From NCBI GenBank assembly GCA_000403215.2, contig KE159531.1, positions 18,707 to 82,706 of the forward strand: a DNA stretch of 64,000 bases. Reading direction: 5' to 3'. Under the pieces are notes generated by a model. That model did not search any database, was not told where the DNA came from, and worked only from the letters and a program-made list of their open reading frames with translations. Below are positions 25,771 to 35,630 of this stretch, piece by piece; within the stretch, counting starts at the first letter, position 1; each line of letters starts with the position of its first letter. The position numbers and the translations under genes were made by a program. This DNA comes from Lachnospiraceae bacterium A4. Lineage in GTDB: Bacteria > Bacillota > Clostridia > Lachnospirales > Lachnospiraceae.

Positions 25771-26646
25771 ATGAAAAAAATAATTTCTATTTTTAGCGTA
25801 ATGTTATTACTGTTTAGTGGTATCACTGTATATGCACAGGAAATTCCACAGGATAATGAAGGTGATTCAGTGGTAGCGCAAACAGAACAGCTATTGGAAG
25901 TAGACGTAGTAAATGGTACAGAGAGGGTTATTGATTTGTCTGAGACAGCTACATATTCTATGGTAGCTGATACGGCAGCTTCAGAGACCATTTCGGAAAG
26001 ATCGGTTATAGGAACCGATGAAAGAACGAAGATTACCAATACGACAATCTCTCCTTATTATGCAATAGCATACTTAAGCATTACTATGGAAGACGGACAA
26101 ACTTACAGAGGAACAGGGTTTATGATTTCGCCTAATACTATGCTGACAGCAGGACATTGCCTCAAATCATCTACCAGTAAAGCGAAATCGGTTACAGTAT
26201 ATGCGGGAAGAAATGGCACATCTAAACCTATCACCGCTCATATGACAAAATATTATGTTGACACAAAGTATACTGGCAGCGAAGCTGACTGGGATTATGG
26301 CATAATGGTATTAGACAGTAATATTGGAAATACTACTGGATGGTTTGGACTTCATGGAACCAGTGGCAGCAGCATAGGAACCACAAATATAAGAGTGACA
26401 GGGTATCCGGCTGATTTGGCAGGATATTATATGTGGACTTGCGCTGGAACAGTTAGCAATATTACAACGAACCGCTTTATGCATACAGCGGATACTGCAG
26501 GCGGCGAGAGCGGCTCACCGACATATTTTTACAATGGTACATATGGAAATCAGGCTGTTGGTATCCATACGCACGGTGGCAACTATAGCAGAAGAATTAC
26601 CACTACGTTAGTAAATTGGCTAAAGGATAATGGATATGCAAAGTAA
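25771..26646 (+). CDS. secreted V8-like (S1B) serine protease
   Basis: A Sec signal peptide (KKIISIFSVMLLLFSGITVYA, cut before QEI) precedes a propeptide-like stretch to about residue 85. The trypsin-fold domain shows the full triad: His129 in MLTAGHCLK, Asp175 in DWDYGIMVL and Ser248 in AGGESGSPTYF. The GESGSP motif and late His (IHTHGG) fit glutamyl endopeptidases of the V8 type, which often require propeptide removal. It is secreted, and its promoter carries the TTCTGCA operator. In staphylococci the V8 protease is agr-controlled, a parallel only. Confidence 0.9.
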   Translation: MKKIISIFSVMLLLFSGITVYAQEIPQDNEGDSVVAQTEQLLEVDVVNGTERVIDLSETATYSMVADTAASETISERSVIGTDERTKITNTTISPYYAIAYLSITMEDGQTYRGTGFMISPNTMLTAGHCLKSSTSKAKSVTVYAGRNGTSKPITAHMTKYYVDTKYTGSEADWDYGIMVLDSNIGNTTGWFGLHGTSGSSIGTTNIRVTGYPADLAGYYMWTCAGTVSNITTNRFMHTADTAGGESGSPTYFYNGTYGNQAVGIHTHGGNYSRRITTTLVNWLKDNGYAK

Positions 26647-26965
26647 AAAGAAAATGATGATAGGACTCTCCGTATTCATACTGTTACTAGCAAGTGTACT
26701 GGTGGTGCTGTATGTGAAGATTGGGGCAGGCAATGAAAGCAAAGAAGAAACAATAGTCGGGACGGTTTTGGAAAACAAAGAAAGCAGCATGTTGATACGA
26801 GATGAAACCGGAGCAGAATATGTTGTTTACTTAGAAGCTGATTACAATGGAGAAGAAATTGGAACATTTCCGGAAGGCAGTAGAGTACGGATTTGGTTCT
26901 CTGGAGAGATTGCAGAAACATATCCTATGCAGGTAACGGCATATAGAATTGAAAAAGATTCTTGA
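26636..26965 (+). CDS. membrane-anchored small protein, DUF3221/YobA-like
   Basis: One N-terminal membrane segment (MMIGLSVFILLLASVLVVLY) is followed by a beta-rich domain of about 70 residues (IVGTVLENKESSMLIRDETG to YPMQVTAYRIEKDS). Its end (I-x-x-x-YP-x-Q-V-x-A) resembles DUF3221 proteins. It overlaps the last codons of the protease gene, so the two are co-translated; ATG 26636 suits AAAGGA better than 26630. It may chaperone or regulate the secreted protease. Confidence 0.65.
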   Translation: MQSKKKMMIGLSVFILLLASVLVVLYVKIGAGNESKEETIVGTVLENKESSMLIRDETGAEYVVYLEADYNGEEIGTFPEGSRVRIWFSGEIAETYPMQVTAYRIEKDS

Positions 26966-27035
26966 GGGTAAGTGGTGTACTTTATACAAAAGAGGTACAC
27001 CACTTGCATATTTAAATACATTTTTAATTTTTAAA

Positions 27036-28500
27036 CACGACTTTACAACTTTATAAATGATACCCTTGTTGCTGAATCAACTGTTTTAGGGCATTAATTA
27101 TTGTATTTGATTTTATGCGGGTTTCGATATTTTCCACGAAAGTGGCATAAAATACCTGTTCCCGGATCTGTCCGCTAAGAGCAAACCGAAACTCCTGCAC
27201 GCTTTCTGCGCGGTATTTTGAAAATGCCTCATCCTGATACGGCAGTATTTTCATGGCACAATAGGCCACGTTAATCAGATTGACCAGCATTTCAATCCCT
27301 TTACGGCTCCGCACCATGTAACTGCATAATGACCAGAATGTTTTCTGTTCATAGTAACTGACTTCAATATTCCATCTATATACATATAGAAGCAGTGGGA
27401 TGAACTGCATGCGGTCGCTTCCCGTCCGGTTTAACGGGGATTTTTCCTGCCACGCGCAAAAAATCTGGAGCTGTTCCGGTAAAATTGTGCTAAAAAACAG
27501 GCGCCGGCTGCCAGAATCCTTTTTCGGCGCTGTCACGTATGCCATAACCTCCCTTTTGCCAAATATATTTGTAAGCACCCTGCGTGCAGCCATAAAATAG
27601 TCACCGATTTTTTCATCAGACAGGGTAAAATCATCCTGAATGGACAGCTTTCTTCCATGTGCCGCAGGCCTCCCCTTTTTCCCGGATAGTTCGGGAGCCA
27701 GGTCATAAATGACGGAGTCAGCCCTGACATTGCCAATAAGGTCAAGGTTTTTGTATTCATCCACAAGACATACAAGGTCTTTCTTGACATACCAGCTGTC
27801 ACACAGGATGATAACATTTTTCTTCCTGGCAAGTTCCGGCATTGCCTGGCGTACCATTGATGCAGCAAGCTTCAGTTTGGATTCGCTGCCCAGCCACATA
27901 CGGTAACCCAGCGGGAGGGAAACATAACGGATCCGGTTCTGGTTCCACACAGGCACGCAGAGCATGATGCTTACAAAACAATGCCCGTTGAGATAATTTG
28001 AGCCATTGTGTGCCGCATGGTCAAAAAGTTTTGATACATCCTCAAATTTCTTTCCTGATTTGGGAACCATGGTGTCATCAATACACAGAAAGACCGGCTG
28101 GGAACCGAGATCCAGGGGTATGAGGTTCAGGGCAGTGCGGGCGGTGATGTTCATAAACCTGCTATAATCTATATTTGCGTAGGAACAGGCATAATAAAAA
28201 GCATTCAGCGATTTATCCGTAATTTTTGACAGAAAATGTCTGTAAAGGAAACGGATGGAACCAGCTGATTCCAAAGCGATCACGGCAAGCAGGAAAAGGA
28301 ACAGGTTTCTGGCGGTTGGGGCATAAACAGCAACAAAATAAACAGAAAAATATTTATAAAGTCTACCAATTATGTTGTTTTCATCGTATAATAAGTTTAA
28401 CGTACAAGGTCACTCTCTTTCGTAAGGATTTATTTGCAAACTTATAATACTACGAAATGTGCCTTGTGCGTTACTTTTTTTCAAAAGTTGTAAAGTGGTG
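27036..28500 (-). mobile_element. 1465-bp IS, complete copy (copy A)
   Basis: The ends are CACGACTTTACAACTTT at 27036 and, on the other strand from 28500, CACCACTTTACAACTTT, a 17-bp inverted repeat with one mismatch. The single transposase gene lies between. No clear target duplication is seen. Its right end abuts the 5'-truncated M56-RCC1 gene, so insertion came with loss or displacement of that gene's start. A deleted relative is at 47118-48139. Confidence 0.85.
27051..28283 (-). CDS. DDE transposase of the 1465-bp IS
   Basis: The 410-residue protein has a first catalytic Asp in VFLCIDDTMVPKSGKKF (about residues 64-80), a second in VIILCDSWYVKKDL (about 160-173), and a Glu in YRWNIEVSYYEQKTFW (about 308-323), the IS4/IS701-like order (YRWNIE is the Y-R-x-E motif). 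The frame is intact. ATG 28283 gives the longest frame, and a further upstream start is not evident. Confidence 0.85.
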   Translation of the reverse strand: MIALESAGSIRFLYRHFLSKITDKSLNAFYYACSYANIDYSRFMNITARTALNLIPLDLGSQPVFLCIDDTMVPKSGKKFEDVSKLFDHAAHNGSNYLNGHCFVSIMLCVPVWNQNRIRYVSLPLGYRMWLGSESKLKLAASMVRQAMPELARKKNVIILCDSWYVKKDLVCLVDEYKNLDLIGNVRADSVIYDLAPELSGKKGRPAAHGRKLSIQDDFTLSDEKIGDYFMAARRVLTNIFGKREVMAYVTAPKKDSGSRRLFFSTILPEQLQIFCAWQEKSPLNRTGSDRMQFIPLLLYVYRWNIEVSYYEQKTFWSLCSYMVRSRKGIEMLVNLINVAYCAMKILPYQDEAFSKYRAESVQEFRFALSGQIREQVFYATFVENIETRIKSNTIINALKQLIQQQGYHL

Positions 28501-28547
28501 ACAATATATTAATTCATGATAACTCTATTGCTGCGGATGTTGATATT

Positions 28548-30806
28548 TTGGAGAATCGCTTTTTAGAAGATGATATTTCCGAAAATGTTTTTTCTGATAC
28601 AAATGGACAACAGTTGAACGCCAGGGAGGATATCGGAAATTATAACATTTCTAATACTTATAAGGCAGTTAAAAATGGTGACACGGAAATTCAGGAAAAA
28701 TTGAATAAAAACGATCTACTTAATAACAAAAAAAGATTATTATTGATTATCTGGTGTAGTGGGAGTCTTGTTGTTTCAATTTATTTTCTGACTGGAAGTA
28801 TTCTTGCCTTTCAAAATATTGAAAAGAGAAAAGTCGGGAGGTTTAAACATAAAATTGATGTATATGAAGTCGAGAAATATAATTGTCTTGTTGGTATCTT
28901 CAAGCCAAAAATATTGATCAGTGCACAAGTAATGGAAAATGCAATTGACAGAAAATTTGTATTATTGCATGAATTTGAGCATTATAAGACAAAGGATAAT
29001 CTTTGGTTATTAATTGGTACCATCTGCATTGTTGTTCAATGGTTTAATCCTTTCGTATGGATTGCTTATTTCGATATGCAAGAGGATTGTGAACTGGCTT
29101 GTGATTATAGAGTTCTATCCAGCTTAGGAAAAAATGATAAGAATAACTATGCAGAAACGTTACTACGAATTTTAGAGTCAAGTCAAAGAATGGTATATGG
29201 TATATCTTCAATTGGGGCAAAGAGGGGGATGGAAAAAAGAATGAAAAGTATTTTTAGCAAGAGGAAAAAAAGAGGATTTTTGATTTTAATAATTGTTTTG
29301 TGTTTTGCTACATTGATAACGTTTATTAAACTTACAACTGATGAAAAAGATCAAGGTATAAGTAATATTTCACGACAAGAACAAGCAATTGATTCGGAAA
29401 CAGAAAGCAGTGATATATCAGCTGACAATTATTTTGTGGAAAGCGAAGTTGAATCAGCAGAACATTTATTCTCAGAAGAAGGCGAATTATCTGAGAATGT
29501 TACACAGACTCAAAATATAATTTATGCTGAAAATTTGGAGGATATCAAAACGATAGAGAATTTTCAGATTGCTGATTGTTATGTGACAGATACAATTCGT
29601 GCTAGAAACCATTTTTGGATTGATAACCAGGGGGTGCTTTGGGGAACTGGACATAGTGAATATGGTCAATTAGGAGAACTACGGGAAGACCTGACCACAA
29701 TTAAAGAACCTGTTTTACTTGCAGAAAATGTAAAGCATGTTGATTTTTCCGGTGAATATTTTATGATTTACATTACTGAGGATAACAATCTTTACGGATT
29801 GGGAGGAAATCCGGCAGGCATATTATGTGAAACATCTATGAATGATTTAAACAGTACCTATATGAACGTTATTACAGAACCGATACTTTTGATGGAAAAT
29901 GTGGTTTATGCAAGATGTGGTTATTCTTCCATTATTTTATTGACAGAAAAAGGTGAGGTTTACGAGTTGGGAAATAGAGAGTATGTTCCTTTTGGAAATA
30001 ATACATACCAGAAGCCACACATGGTAATGGAAAATGCCAGGTATGTAACATCGTTTTTAAATACATATGCCGTTATTGATAAGAAAGATAACTTATGGAC
30101 ATGGGGAGATAATCGCTTAGGCCAGTGCGGCGTAGGAAAATACTCTGATCAGTTACAGACACCTCAAAAAGTGTTGGAAAATGTGAAGTGTGCATGGATG
30201 GGGGTTGTAGGGTTTAACAGCACGGCTAAAATTCGTGCTAATGATAATCTGATTGCTCTGACAGAAGATGGGGACTTTTATGGCTGCGGGGAAGGTATTG
30301 GGAACACACATCTGATTGGCGGAATCGATGATTTGGTGGAGGAACAGGAAGTGACTGCATCAGATACGTTTCTAAAGATAATTTTGCAGGAATATGTACC
30401 ACTTTCTGTATCATTAAAGGATGTAGAGTTGTTATGGACGGAGGAAATGTTAAAGCAATTTTTGAATCAATATGAAATTGATTATACAGTCGGACATACA
30501 GATGAAGGAAATTTTTTGATATATCATGCAAATGAATATACTTGGGATTTAATTTTTAATGACCAAGGACAGCTTGCAGTTATTGAAAGCACGAAATGTG
30601 ATGAAATGGCTAAGGATATGTTAGTGGAAGGAGATTCAATAGAAAAAGCAATAGAGTATTATGGAACAAATTATAAGCAATATGATTTAGGGTGGGGTTA
30701 TTTCATAGCTGAGTACGAGGAAGAAGATTATGATTTTCAGATTGGTTTTTATATCGATGATGGATGTGTCCGATTTAGTAAATTTTTAAAAGGGTTTAGA
30801 ATTTGA
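28548..30806 (+). CDS. M56 peptidase-RCC1 fusion, 5' end lost to IS insertion
   Basis: Residues 60-280 correspond to a BlaR1/M56 zinc peptidase: the HExxH motif is HEFEHYKTKD, a third ligand is likely Glu in DCELACDYRVL, and membrane segments lie near 65-90, 153-175 and 244-262. The C-terminal 450 residues, outside the membrane, contain RCC1-type propeller repeats (LWGTGHSEYGQLGE, LYGLGGNPAG, LWTWGDNRLGQCG) instead of the usual penicillin-sensor domain. The frame stays open back into the IS end at 28500 and no N-terminal membrane segment precedes, so the gene is truncated. TTG 28548 is only a nominal start. Confidence 0.75.
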   Translation: MENRFLEDDISENVFSDTNGQQLNAREDIGNYNISNTYKAVKNGDTEIQEKLNKNDLLNNKKRLLLIIWCSGSLVVSIYFLTGSILAFQNIEKRKVGRFKHKIDVYEVEKYNCLVGIFKPKILISAQVMENAIDRKFVLLHEFEHYKTKDNLWLLIGTICIVVQWFNPFVWIAYFDMQEDCELACDYRVLSSLGKNDKNNYAETLLRILESSQRMVYGISSIGAKRGMEKRMKSIFSKRKKRGFLILIIVLCFATLITFIKLTTDEKDQGISNISRQEQAIDSETESSDISADNYFVESEVESAEHLFSEEGELSENVTQTQNIIYAENLEDIKTIENFQIADCYVTDTIRARNHFWIDNQGVLWGTGHSEYGQLGELREDLTTIKEPVLLAENVKHVDFSGEYFMIYITEDNNLYGLGGNPAGILCETSMNDLNSTYMNVITEPILLMENVVYARCGYSSIILLTEKGEVYELGNREYVPFGNNTYQKPHMVMENARYVTSFLNTYAVIDKKDNLWTWGDNRLGQCGVGKYSDQLQTPQKVLENVKCAWMGVVGFNSTAKIRANDNLIALTEDGDFYGCGEGIGNTHLIGGIDDLVEEQEVTASDTFLKIILQEYVPLSVSLKDVELLWTEEMLKQFLNQYEIDYTVGHTDEGNFLIYHANEYTWDLIFNDQGQLAVIESTKCDEMAKDMLVEGDSIEKAIEYYGTNYKQYDLGWGYFIAEYEEEDYDFQIGFYIDDGCVRFSKFLKGFRI

Positions 30807-30900
30807 AAATTATTCGGTAATTTTATTGCTTTACAAAGCAATTTTTGATTTACTGTAAAAGTCCTTTATAATTTGCTTATTTTTGCAAGGTGCAGGTATT

Positions 30901-31947
30901 ATGAAAAAGAAATATATTGTAGTGATATTATTATTATTTATTTTGTGTGGATGTTCTATATATGACAAAGAACTGAAAATAGACTATGAAGCAATAAAGG
31001 AGGAAAAACCGCATGATATTGAGGAAGGCAGCGAAATTCAAAAAGAAGAAACTCTAATTCATAATGAAAATACAGTTGTAAATCAAATGGAAAAACCATA
31101 TGATAACGAAATAAAAAATTATCAGGATTATTCTGGATTTTGGACAGAAGGAGGTATTTCTCACGAGGAACTTCTTCAAAACGGTGGAGTAGAGTTATAT
31201 ATAGAAATTATAAATAATAATGAATTACATGGGTATCTATACGCACAACAGGGAATGACAGAACGTGTCGCTGAGGTAGAGAATATTTTATGTGTAATTG
31301 AAAATGGAAAGTGTCAATACTCATTTTCAGATGATGGTTGGGGAGATAGCGGAACCTTATTTATTCAGTTTGAACAGGAAGAAATTGTGATTGAGGTAAA
31401 GGATTATAAATTGAGTGAAACAAATGTGATTGGTTTTGGGATTGATAGGACATATATTTTGACTCGTGCGCAAAGCAAGGAAATTTTAGAAAATGGATCA
31501 AATTTTTCTGTTTTTGAGTCGCAAACAGCGGAATTAGAACAATATAAGCCGAATTGGACAGAGGAACAGATATTAGAGGAATTTAGTAAAAGAATTAAGT
31601 ATTTTGAAAATTGTGAATATTATGAAGATGTATTACACTATATGGAGGGTGTCAGAGAAGTAACAGATTCAGACCTATATATAAATTCATTATACGCAAC
31701 AGATACAAAGTATTATTCTAAGGAAGATTTTCAAGATGTGCCACCGCTGATCATATATCTTGCTAAAAATGAAATTTACGCACGACATGGATATATTTTT
31801 AAGGATGAAAATTTAAATAATTATTTTAAAGGACAACTTTGGTATATACCATTGATTAGTGCAGAAGAATTTGATGGTAGTATATTTAATGAATACGAGA
31901 GAGAAAATCTAAAACTTTTAGCCGAGATTGACAATTATAGGAAATGA
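30901..31947 (+). CDS. lipoprotein with C-terminal YARHG domain
   Basis: The signal MKKKYIVVILLLFILCGCSI has a lipobox ending at Cys18. An acidic linker and a beta-rich region (about residues 75-190) follow. The last 70 residues form a YARHG domain (KNEIYARHGYIFKDENLNNY, then LWYIPLISAEEFDG and NEYERENLKLLAEID). YARHG is an extracellular domain of unknown role common in Firmicutes. The upstream gene is the M56-RCC1 protein, so the two may form one surface complex. ATG 30901 starts directly at the signal peptide. Confidence 0.82.
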   Translation: MKKKYIVVILLLFILCGCSIYDKELKIDYEAIKEEKPHDIEEGSEIQKEETLIHNENTVVNQMEKPYDNEIKNYQDYSGFWTEGGISHEELLQNGGVELYIEIINNNELHGYLYAQQGMTERVAEVENILCVIENGKCQYSFSDDGWGDSGTLFIQFEQEEIVIEVKDYKLSETNVIGFGIDRTYILTRAQSKEILENGSNFSVFESQTAELEQYKPNWTEEQILEEFSKRIKYFENCEYYEDVLHYMEGVREVTDSDLYINSLYATDTKYYSKEDFQDVPPLIIYLAKNEIYARHGYIFKDENLNNYFKGQLWYIPLISAEEFDGSIFNEYERENLKLLAEIDNYRK

Positions 31948-32282
31948 AATAGAGGATGTGATGATGGCAAAGTCGAGAAAGAATTTTGAGGAAGTATATA
32001 GTACAGCATTGCGCAAATAACAATGAATACAGCAGCTGCTATTTGCACCAGTCCTGCATTGTCGTCAGTCAACAATGCCATCGCATTGCCTCCTTCCTCC
32101 GCCTTGTCCTGTCACAAATATCAGGCACTGTTTTTCACTGTTATTTAGGCAATGCTGTACTAGGATATATAAAAAGATATAACCTCCAAACAGTGTGTTT
32201 TGCCACAGAAGTGTTTGGAGGTTTATCAAATGATAATGATCTAAACTGTTAGGTTCATTATATATTTTCTGTTATTAAAAGT
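31948..32282. other. intergenic stretch with a short ORF and a hairpin
   Basis: A 19-codon frame (MMAKSRKNFEEVYSTALRK, 31961-32020) opens after GAGGATGTG; it looks like the start of a lost gene. The rest has no gene. AACCTCCAAACA (32181-32192) pairs with TGTTTGGAGGTT (32212-32223), a likely terminator between the converging lipoprotein and hydrolase genes. Confidence 0.5.
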
Positions 32283-34502
32283 TTATGCAGGAGTATTAAT
32301 ACCAAAACCTGTTAAACCAGAATCATTTATTGAACGAGTTTTTTGTTTAACTGTGTCATCTTCTGTGTTACCTTCAATAGTTGTATACATATGTGTCTGT
32401 GGATCATAACCTGTAACAATTCCAACGTGAGATGCGCCATTTGATTTTCTGATAAAAATGTCACCTCTTTTGGGCTGATATTCATTCTTATCTCCAAAAC
32501 GATTTTGTTCTTGATAAAAAGATAAATAATCAGCAACACGTACACTTTTGGGAACAATGCCAAGCTGACCAGAAACATTTAATATACCAGCCTTATTTGC
32601 GCACCAAGAAATAAAGCAAGCACACCATGCATTACCTTGATCGCTAGGAAACCATTTGTTATATTTATTGTAATTTTCTTTTCCGCGATCTTCTGCAGCG
32701 AGCCCTTCAAAGCGGTCTGCATTTTCTTCAGCTAGAGCATATAATACCATATTTTCTACAAATGTTGATAAAGATGAGTCAGCTTCATTGGAGTATTTGG
32801 ATACTTTATCATAAACAGTATTACGTCTGGTAGGAAATGCCCCTAATCCTTTCTTTTCGCCATTTTGTATATAAACATCCTGCAATGCATAGTTATGTAT
32901 ATCATCAAGAGATACATTACTCCATTGATTAGTTATCTGCTTACCGATTCTGGAAATTCCACTTGGTGATTGATTGTAACAGTCACTGAAGTATATTAAT
33001 ACCTTTTCGTCAGAAATGCCTAATCTTTTACCATATTCAATGTATTCATTCACATCAGTACGCTTTAAATTATCTTGTGCTTGATGAGATTCTTCTGTAT
33101 CCAGAAGCTGTTTAAGCTTATCTACTTCATCAGAATCGAGAGAAGTAGGTCTTAAAGTGTCGAAAGGAGAAGAATTCTGAGCAATAATGTAATTTCCAAT
33201 AGTAGTTCCTGCCATAATAGCATCAAAACTTTTAGGATTAAGATTTCTGATGTTTAATAGAAGTTCATAAGCTCTTGAAGCACGCCACTGAAGTAATCCA
33301 ATAGAAAGAACATCTGTTTTGTTCATGTCACTGTATGAACCTTCCTGTGCACTAATTACCTCAATTGTAAATTCAAGTAAATTTCCAGTAACAGGAATAG
33401 AAGGAAATATTGGAGCATCAGCAGATCCATCATTTTCTTTTGCATTACTTGAATAAAGTTTTTCCAAAGTATTTTTCCCAGCTATACCATCAGGAGATAA
33501 ATTATTTATTCTTTGAAATTTTATTACCGCCAATTTTGTGCTTCTTCCATAATTCCCGTCAGCACCAGAAGCACCACAATTATAACCAAGAGAGATAAGT
33601 CGTTTTTGTAAAGTAATAACGGCAGAACCAGTAGATCCTTCTCTTAGCAAATCGCTATTACTACCAGATCCCTTTACTGGATTTGCTGAATTAAGCTTGT
33701 TCCAAGTATCATCGCCAACTTTTCCATCAACACGAAGACCATTATTCTTTTGAAAAGCAATAACAGCATTTTTTGTAGCCGTACCAAATTTGCCATCTGC
33801 ACCAGAGACACCACAGTCATATTCTAGTTCTAAAAGACGTTTCTGAAGCCGGATAACAGCTTCTCCAGAACTTCCTAATACTAATAATGGAGTAGTAGTT
33901 GGTGTGGTTGGTGTTGCAGTTTCTAATTTTGCCCATGTATTATTTCCAACTTTTCCGTCAACGCTTAAGCCATTGTTCTGTTGAAACATTCTTACTGCAC
34001 GATAAGTATCATCTCCAAAAATGCCATCTGCACCACCATCACCGCAAGAGTATCCTAGGTTAATAAGTTTAGTTTGAAGCTCAACTACATATGTACCAGT
34101 GCTACCAAGCTGCAGAAGCGGTTTGCTGGAAGTTGAAGCATAAAGTTTATCCAGTGTTCCTTTACCTGCCATTCCATCTGCAGTAAGTCCATTATCTGAT
34201 TGGAATTTAAGTAATGCATTATAAGTTTCATCCCCGGCGACGCCATCTACTGAGCCAGTATAATAACCTTTTTCTTTTAAGGCTGTTTGAATTGGACTGA
34301 TATCAGACTTTAATTTGCTCCATGTTCCATCACCGACCTTACCATCAGAACTTAGATTCCTGGATGTCTGATATCTTTTTACAGCGGAAGTAGTGTTGGA
34401 ATCAAAAACGCCGTCTAATCGTTTGGGATTAAAACATAGTATACGTAGACCATATTGTAAGTATTTGACTTGAGAACCTGTGTTACCTTCAACTAATAAC
34501 AT
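32283..34502 (-). CDS. modular peptidoglycan hydrolase with PG-binding repeats and CHAP domain
   Basis: From ATG 34502 (GAGGAAAA upstream) the protein has five peptidoglycan-binding type 1 repeats in residues 1-370, with conserved G(x)DGxxG and FQxxNGLxxDGxxGxxTWxxL patterns. A linker leads to a helical region that may be lysozyme- or chitosanase-like (EGSYSDMNKTDVLSIGLLQW). The C-terminus is a CHAP amidase/endopeptidase: Cys in GNAWCACFISWC, His in SNGASHVGIVTGY, Glu in IEGNTEDD. No signal peptide is present, as in phage endolysins or proteins released by lysis. It is divergent from the XRE/sigma operon. Confidence 0.85.
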   Translation of the reverse strand: MLLVEGNTGSQVKYLQYGLRILCFNPKRLDGVFDSNTTSAVKRYQTSRNLSSDGKVGDGTWSKLKSDISPIQTALKEKGYYTGSVDGVAGDETYNALLKFQSDNGLTADGMAGKGTLDKLYASTSSKPLLQLGSTGTYVVELQTKLINLGYSCGDGGADGIFGDDTYRAVRMFQQNNGLSVDGKVGNNTWAKLETATPTTPTTTPLLVLGSSGEAVIRLQKRLLELEYDCGVSGADGKFGTATKNAVIAFQKNNGLRVDGKVGDDTWNKLNSANPVKGSGSNSDLLREGSTGSAVITLQKRLISLGYNCGASGADGNYGRSTKLAVIKFQRINNLSPDGIAGKNTLEKLYSSNAKENDGSADAPIFPSIPVTGNLLEFTIEVISAQEGSYSDMNKTDVLSIGLLQWRASRAYELLLNIRNLNPKSFDAIMAGTTIGNYIIAQNSSPFDTLRPTSLDSDEVDKLKQLLDTEESHQAQDNLKRTDVNEYIEYGKRLGISDEKVLIYFSDCYNQSPSGISRIGKQITNQWSNVSLDDIHNYALQDVYIQNGEKKGLGAFPTRRNTVYDKVSKYSNEADSSLSTFVENMVLYALAEENADRFEGLAAEDRGKENYNKYNKWFPSDQGNAWCACFISWCANKAGILNVSGQLGIVPKSVRVADYLSFYQEQNRFGDKNEYQPKRGDIFIRKSNGASHVGIVTGYDPQTHMYTTIEGNTEDDTVKQKTRSINDSGLTGFGINTPA

Positions 34503-34735
34503 AATTTTTCCTCTTTTCTTTTTATGATTGAATTTGCAAATTCGATATGTAAAAAGAAATAAAAAATACAAATGTAAACAAAAATATCTCAATTCTGAAA
34601 AATTTTATATATAAAGTCTGTATAACTATCAATAATACATATATTACTAATAGATATTTCACTAAAAATAATAATCTAAGTATACTTTTATATAACTATT
34701 GGTTATATGTCTAAAACTGCATAGGAGTTGGAAAA

Positions 34736-35086
34736 GTGGATAAAGGATTATTTGGAATACAATTACAAAAATACAGGGAACTGGCAGGATATAGTCAAGA
34801 GGATTTGGCGGAAAAAGTTGATTGCAGCACAATTTTCATTTCTTATATCGAACGCGGACAGAAATCACCGAGTTTGAAAACATTTATAAAGCTTGTCAAT
34901 GCACTGAATGTGCCTGCAGATGTTCTGTTAGGTAATGAGATAGTAAACTATACATCTGAAAAGTTGAAACATATGATAAACCGTCTAGATATTTTGCCTG
35001 CTAAGGAACGGCAAAGAATTTTGGATATTATGGATGAAGCGATTACGATTGAACTAAAATATTACGAAGGACAAGGGGAGAAGTAA
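34736..35086 (+). CDS. XRE-family regulator heading a sigma/anti-sigma operon
   Basis: Residues 1-70 form an XRE helix-turn-helix (LQKYRELAGYSQEDLAEKVD, then CSTIFISYIERGQKSPSLKT). A C-terminal helical part (KHMINRLDILPAKERQRILD) may dimerise. It begins with GTG after GGAG. Its TAA is immediately followed by the sigma gene's ATG, so the genes are coupled. It faces the peptidoglycan hydrolase gene and may control the divergent region. Confidence 0.87.
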   Translation: MDKGLFGIQLQKYRELAGYSQEDLAEKVDCSTIFISYIERGQKSPSLKTFIKLVNALNVPADVLLGNEIVNYTSEKLKHMINRLDILPAKERQRILDIMDEAITIELKYYEGQGEK

Positions 35087-35630
35087 ATGTTACTTTTGGT
35101 ATTTGATACTGAGGAAGAAAAAAATAAGTTCGTTGCATTGTATGAGACTTATGGCAAGACAATTTATTATACATTAAAGCGTTTTCCGATAGATGAATAT
35201 ACGATTGAAGATTTGTCCCAGGATATATACATAAAATTGGCTGATCATTTGGAGAAAATTGATATGAATGATTTAAAAAAAAAACCAAAATTATGTGATA
35301 ACAGTAACCCGGAATTATTGTGTGAGTTTTCTTAGACAAGATAGAAGGAGTCAAGAGGATTTGTTCGAAAATATATCCATGGTAAAAAACGATGAAGAGG
35401 ATATAGAGGATTATGTTATAAACAAGGAACAAATTGCGTGGCTGGCAAGTGAAATTAATCAATTGGATGATATATACAAAGCTGTCCTAGAATTAAAATA
35501 TGTGAATGAATTTACAGATGATGAGATTGCAACATTTTTAAAGATAAAGAAAAAGACAGTACAGATGAGACTTTACAGAGCTAAGATAATGTTGCGTAAA
35601 CGATTAGGAGAACAGGGGTATGAAAGATAA
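35087..35630 (+). pseudogene. sigma-70-like factor frameshifted in a run of ten A
   Basis: Region 2 is encoded from 35087 (YETYGKTIYYTLKRFPIDEY, then EDLSQDIYIKLADHLEKI). The frame is lost at the A10 run 35275-35284. Region 4 continues in another frame (ELKYVNEFTDDEIATFLKIK, then KKTVQMRLYRAKIMLRKRL). Removing one A restores a continuous protein through DLKKNQNYVITVTRNYCVSF. So it is one homopolymer slip from intact and could also be rescued by RNA polymerase slippage. A GTG at 35295 may give a region-4-only fragment. It overlaps the next gene's start. Confidence 0.85.

Noticed and set aside
26676-26921. Minus-strand ORF opposite the DUF3221-like gene
   Set aside because: It is a shadow frame with unlikely Leu/Phe/Cys-rich composition and no ribosome site.
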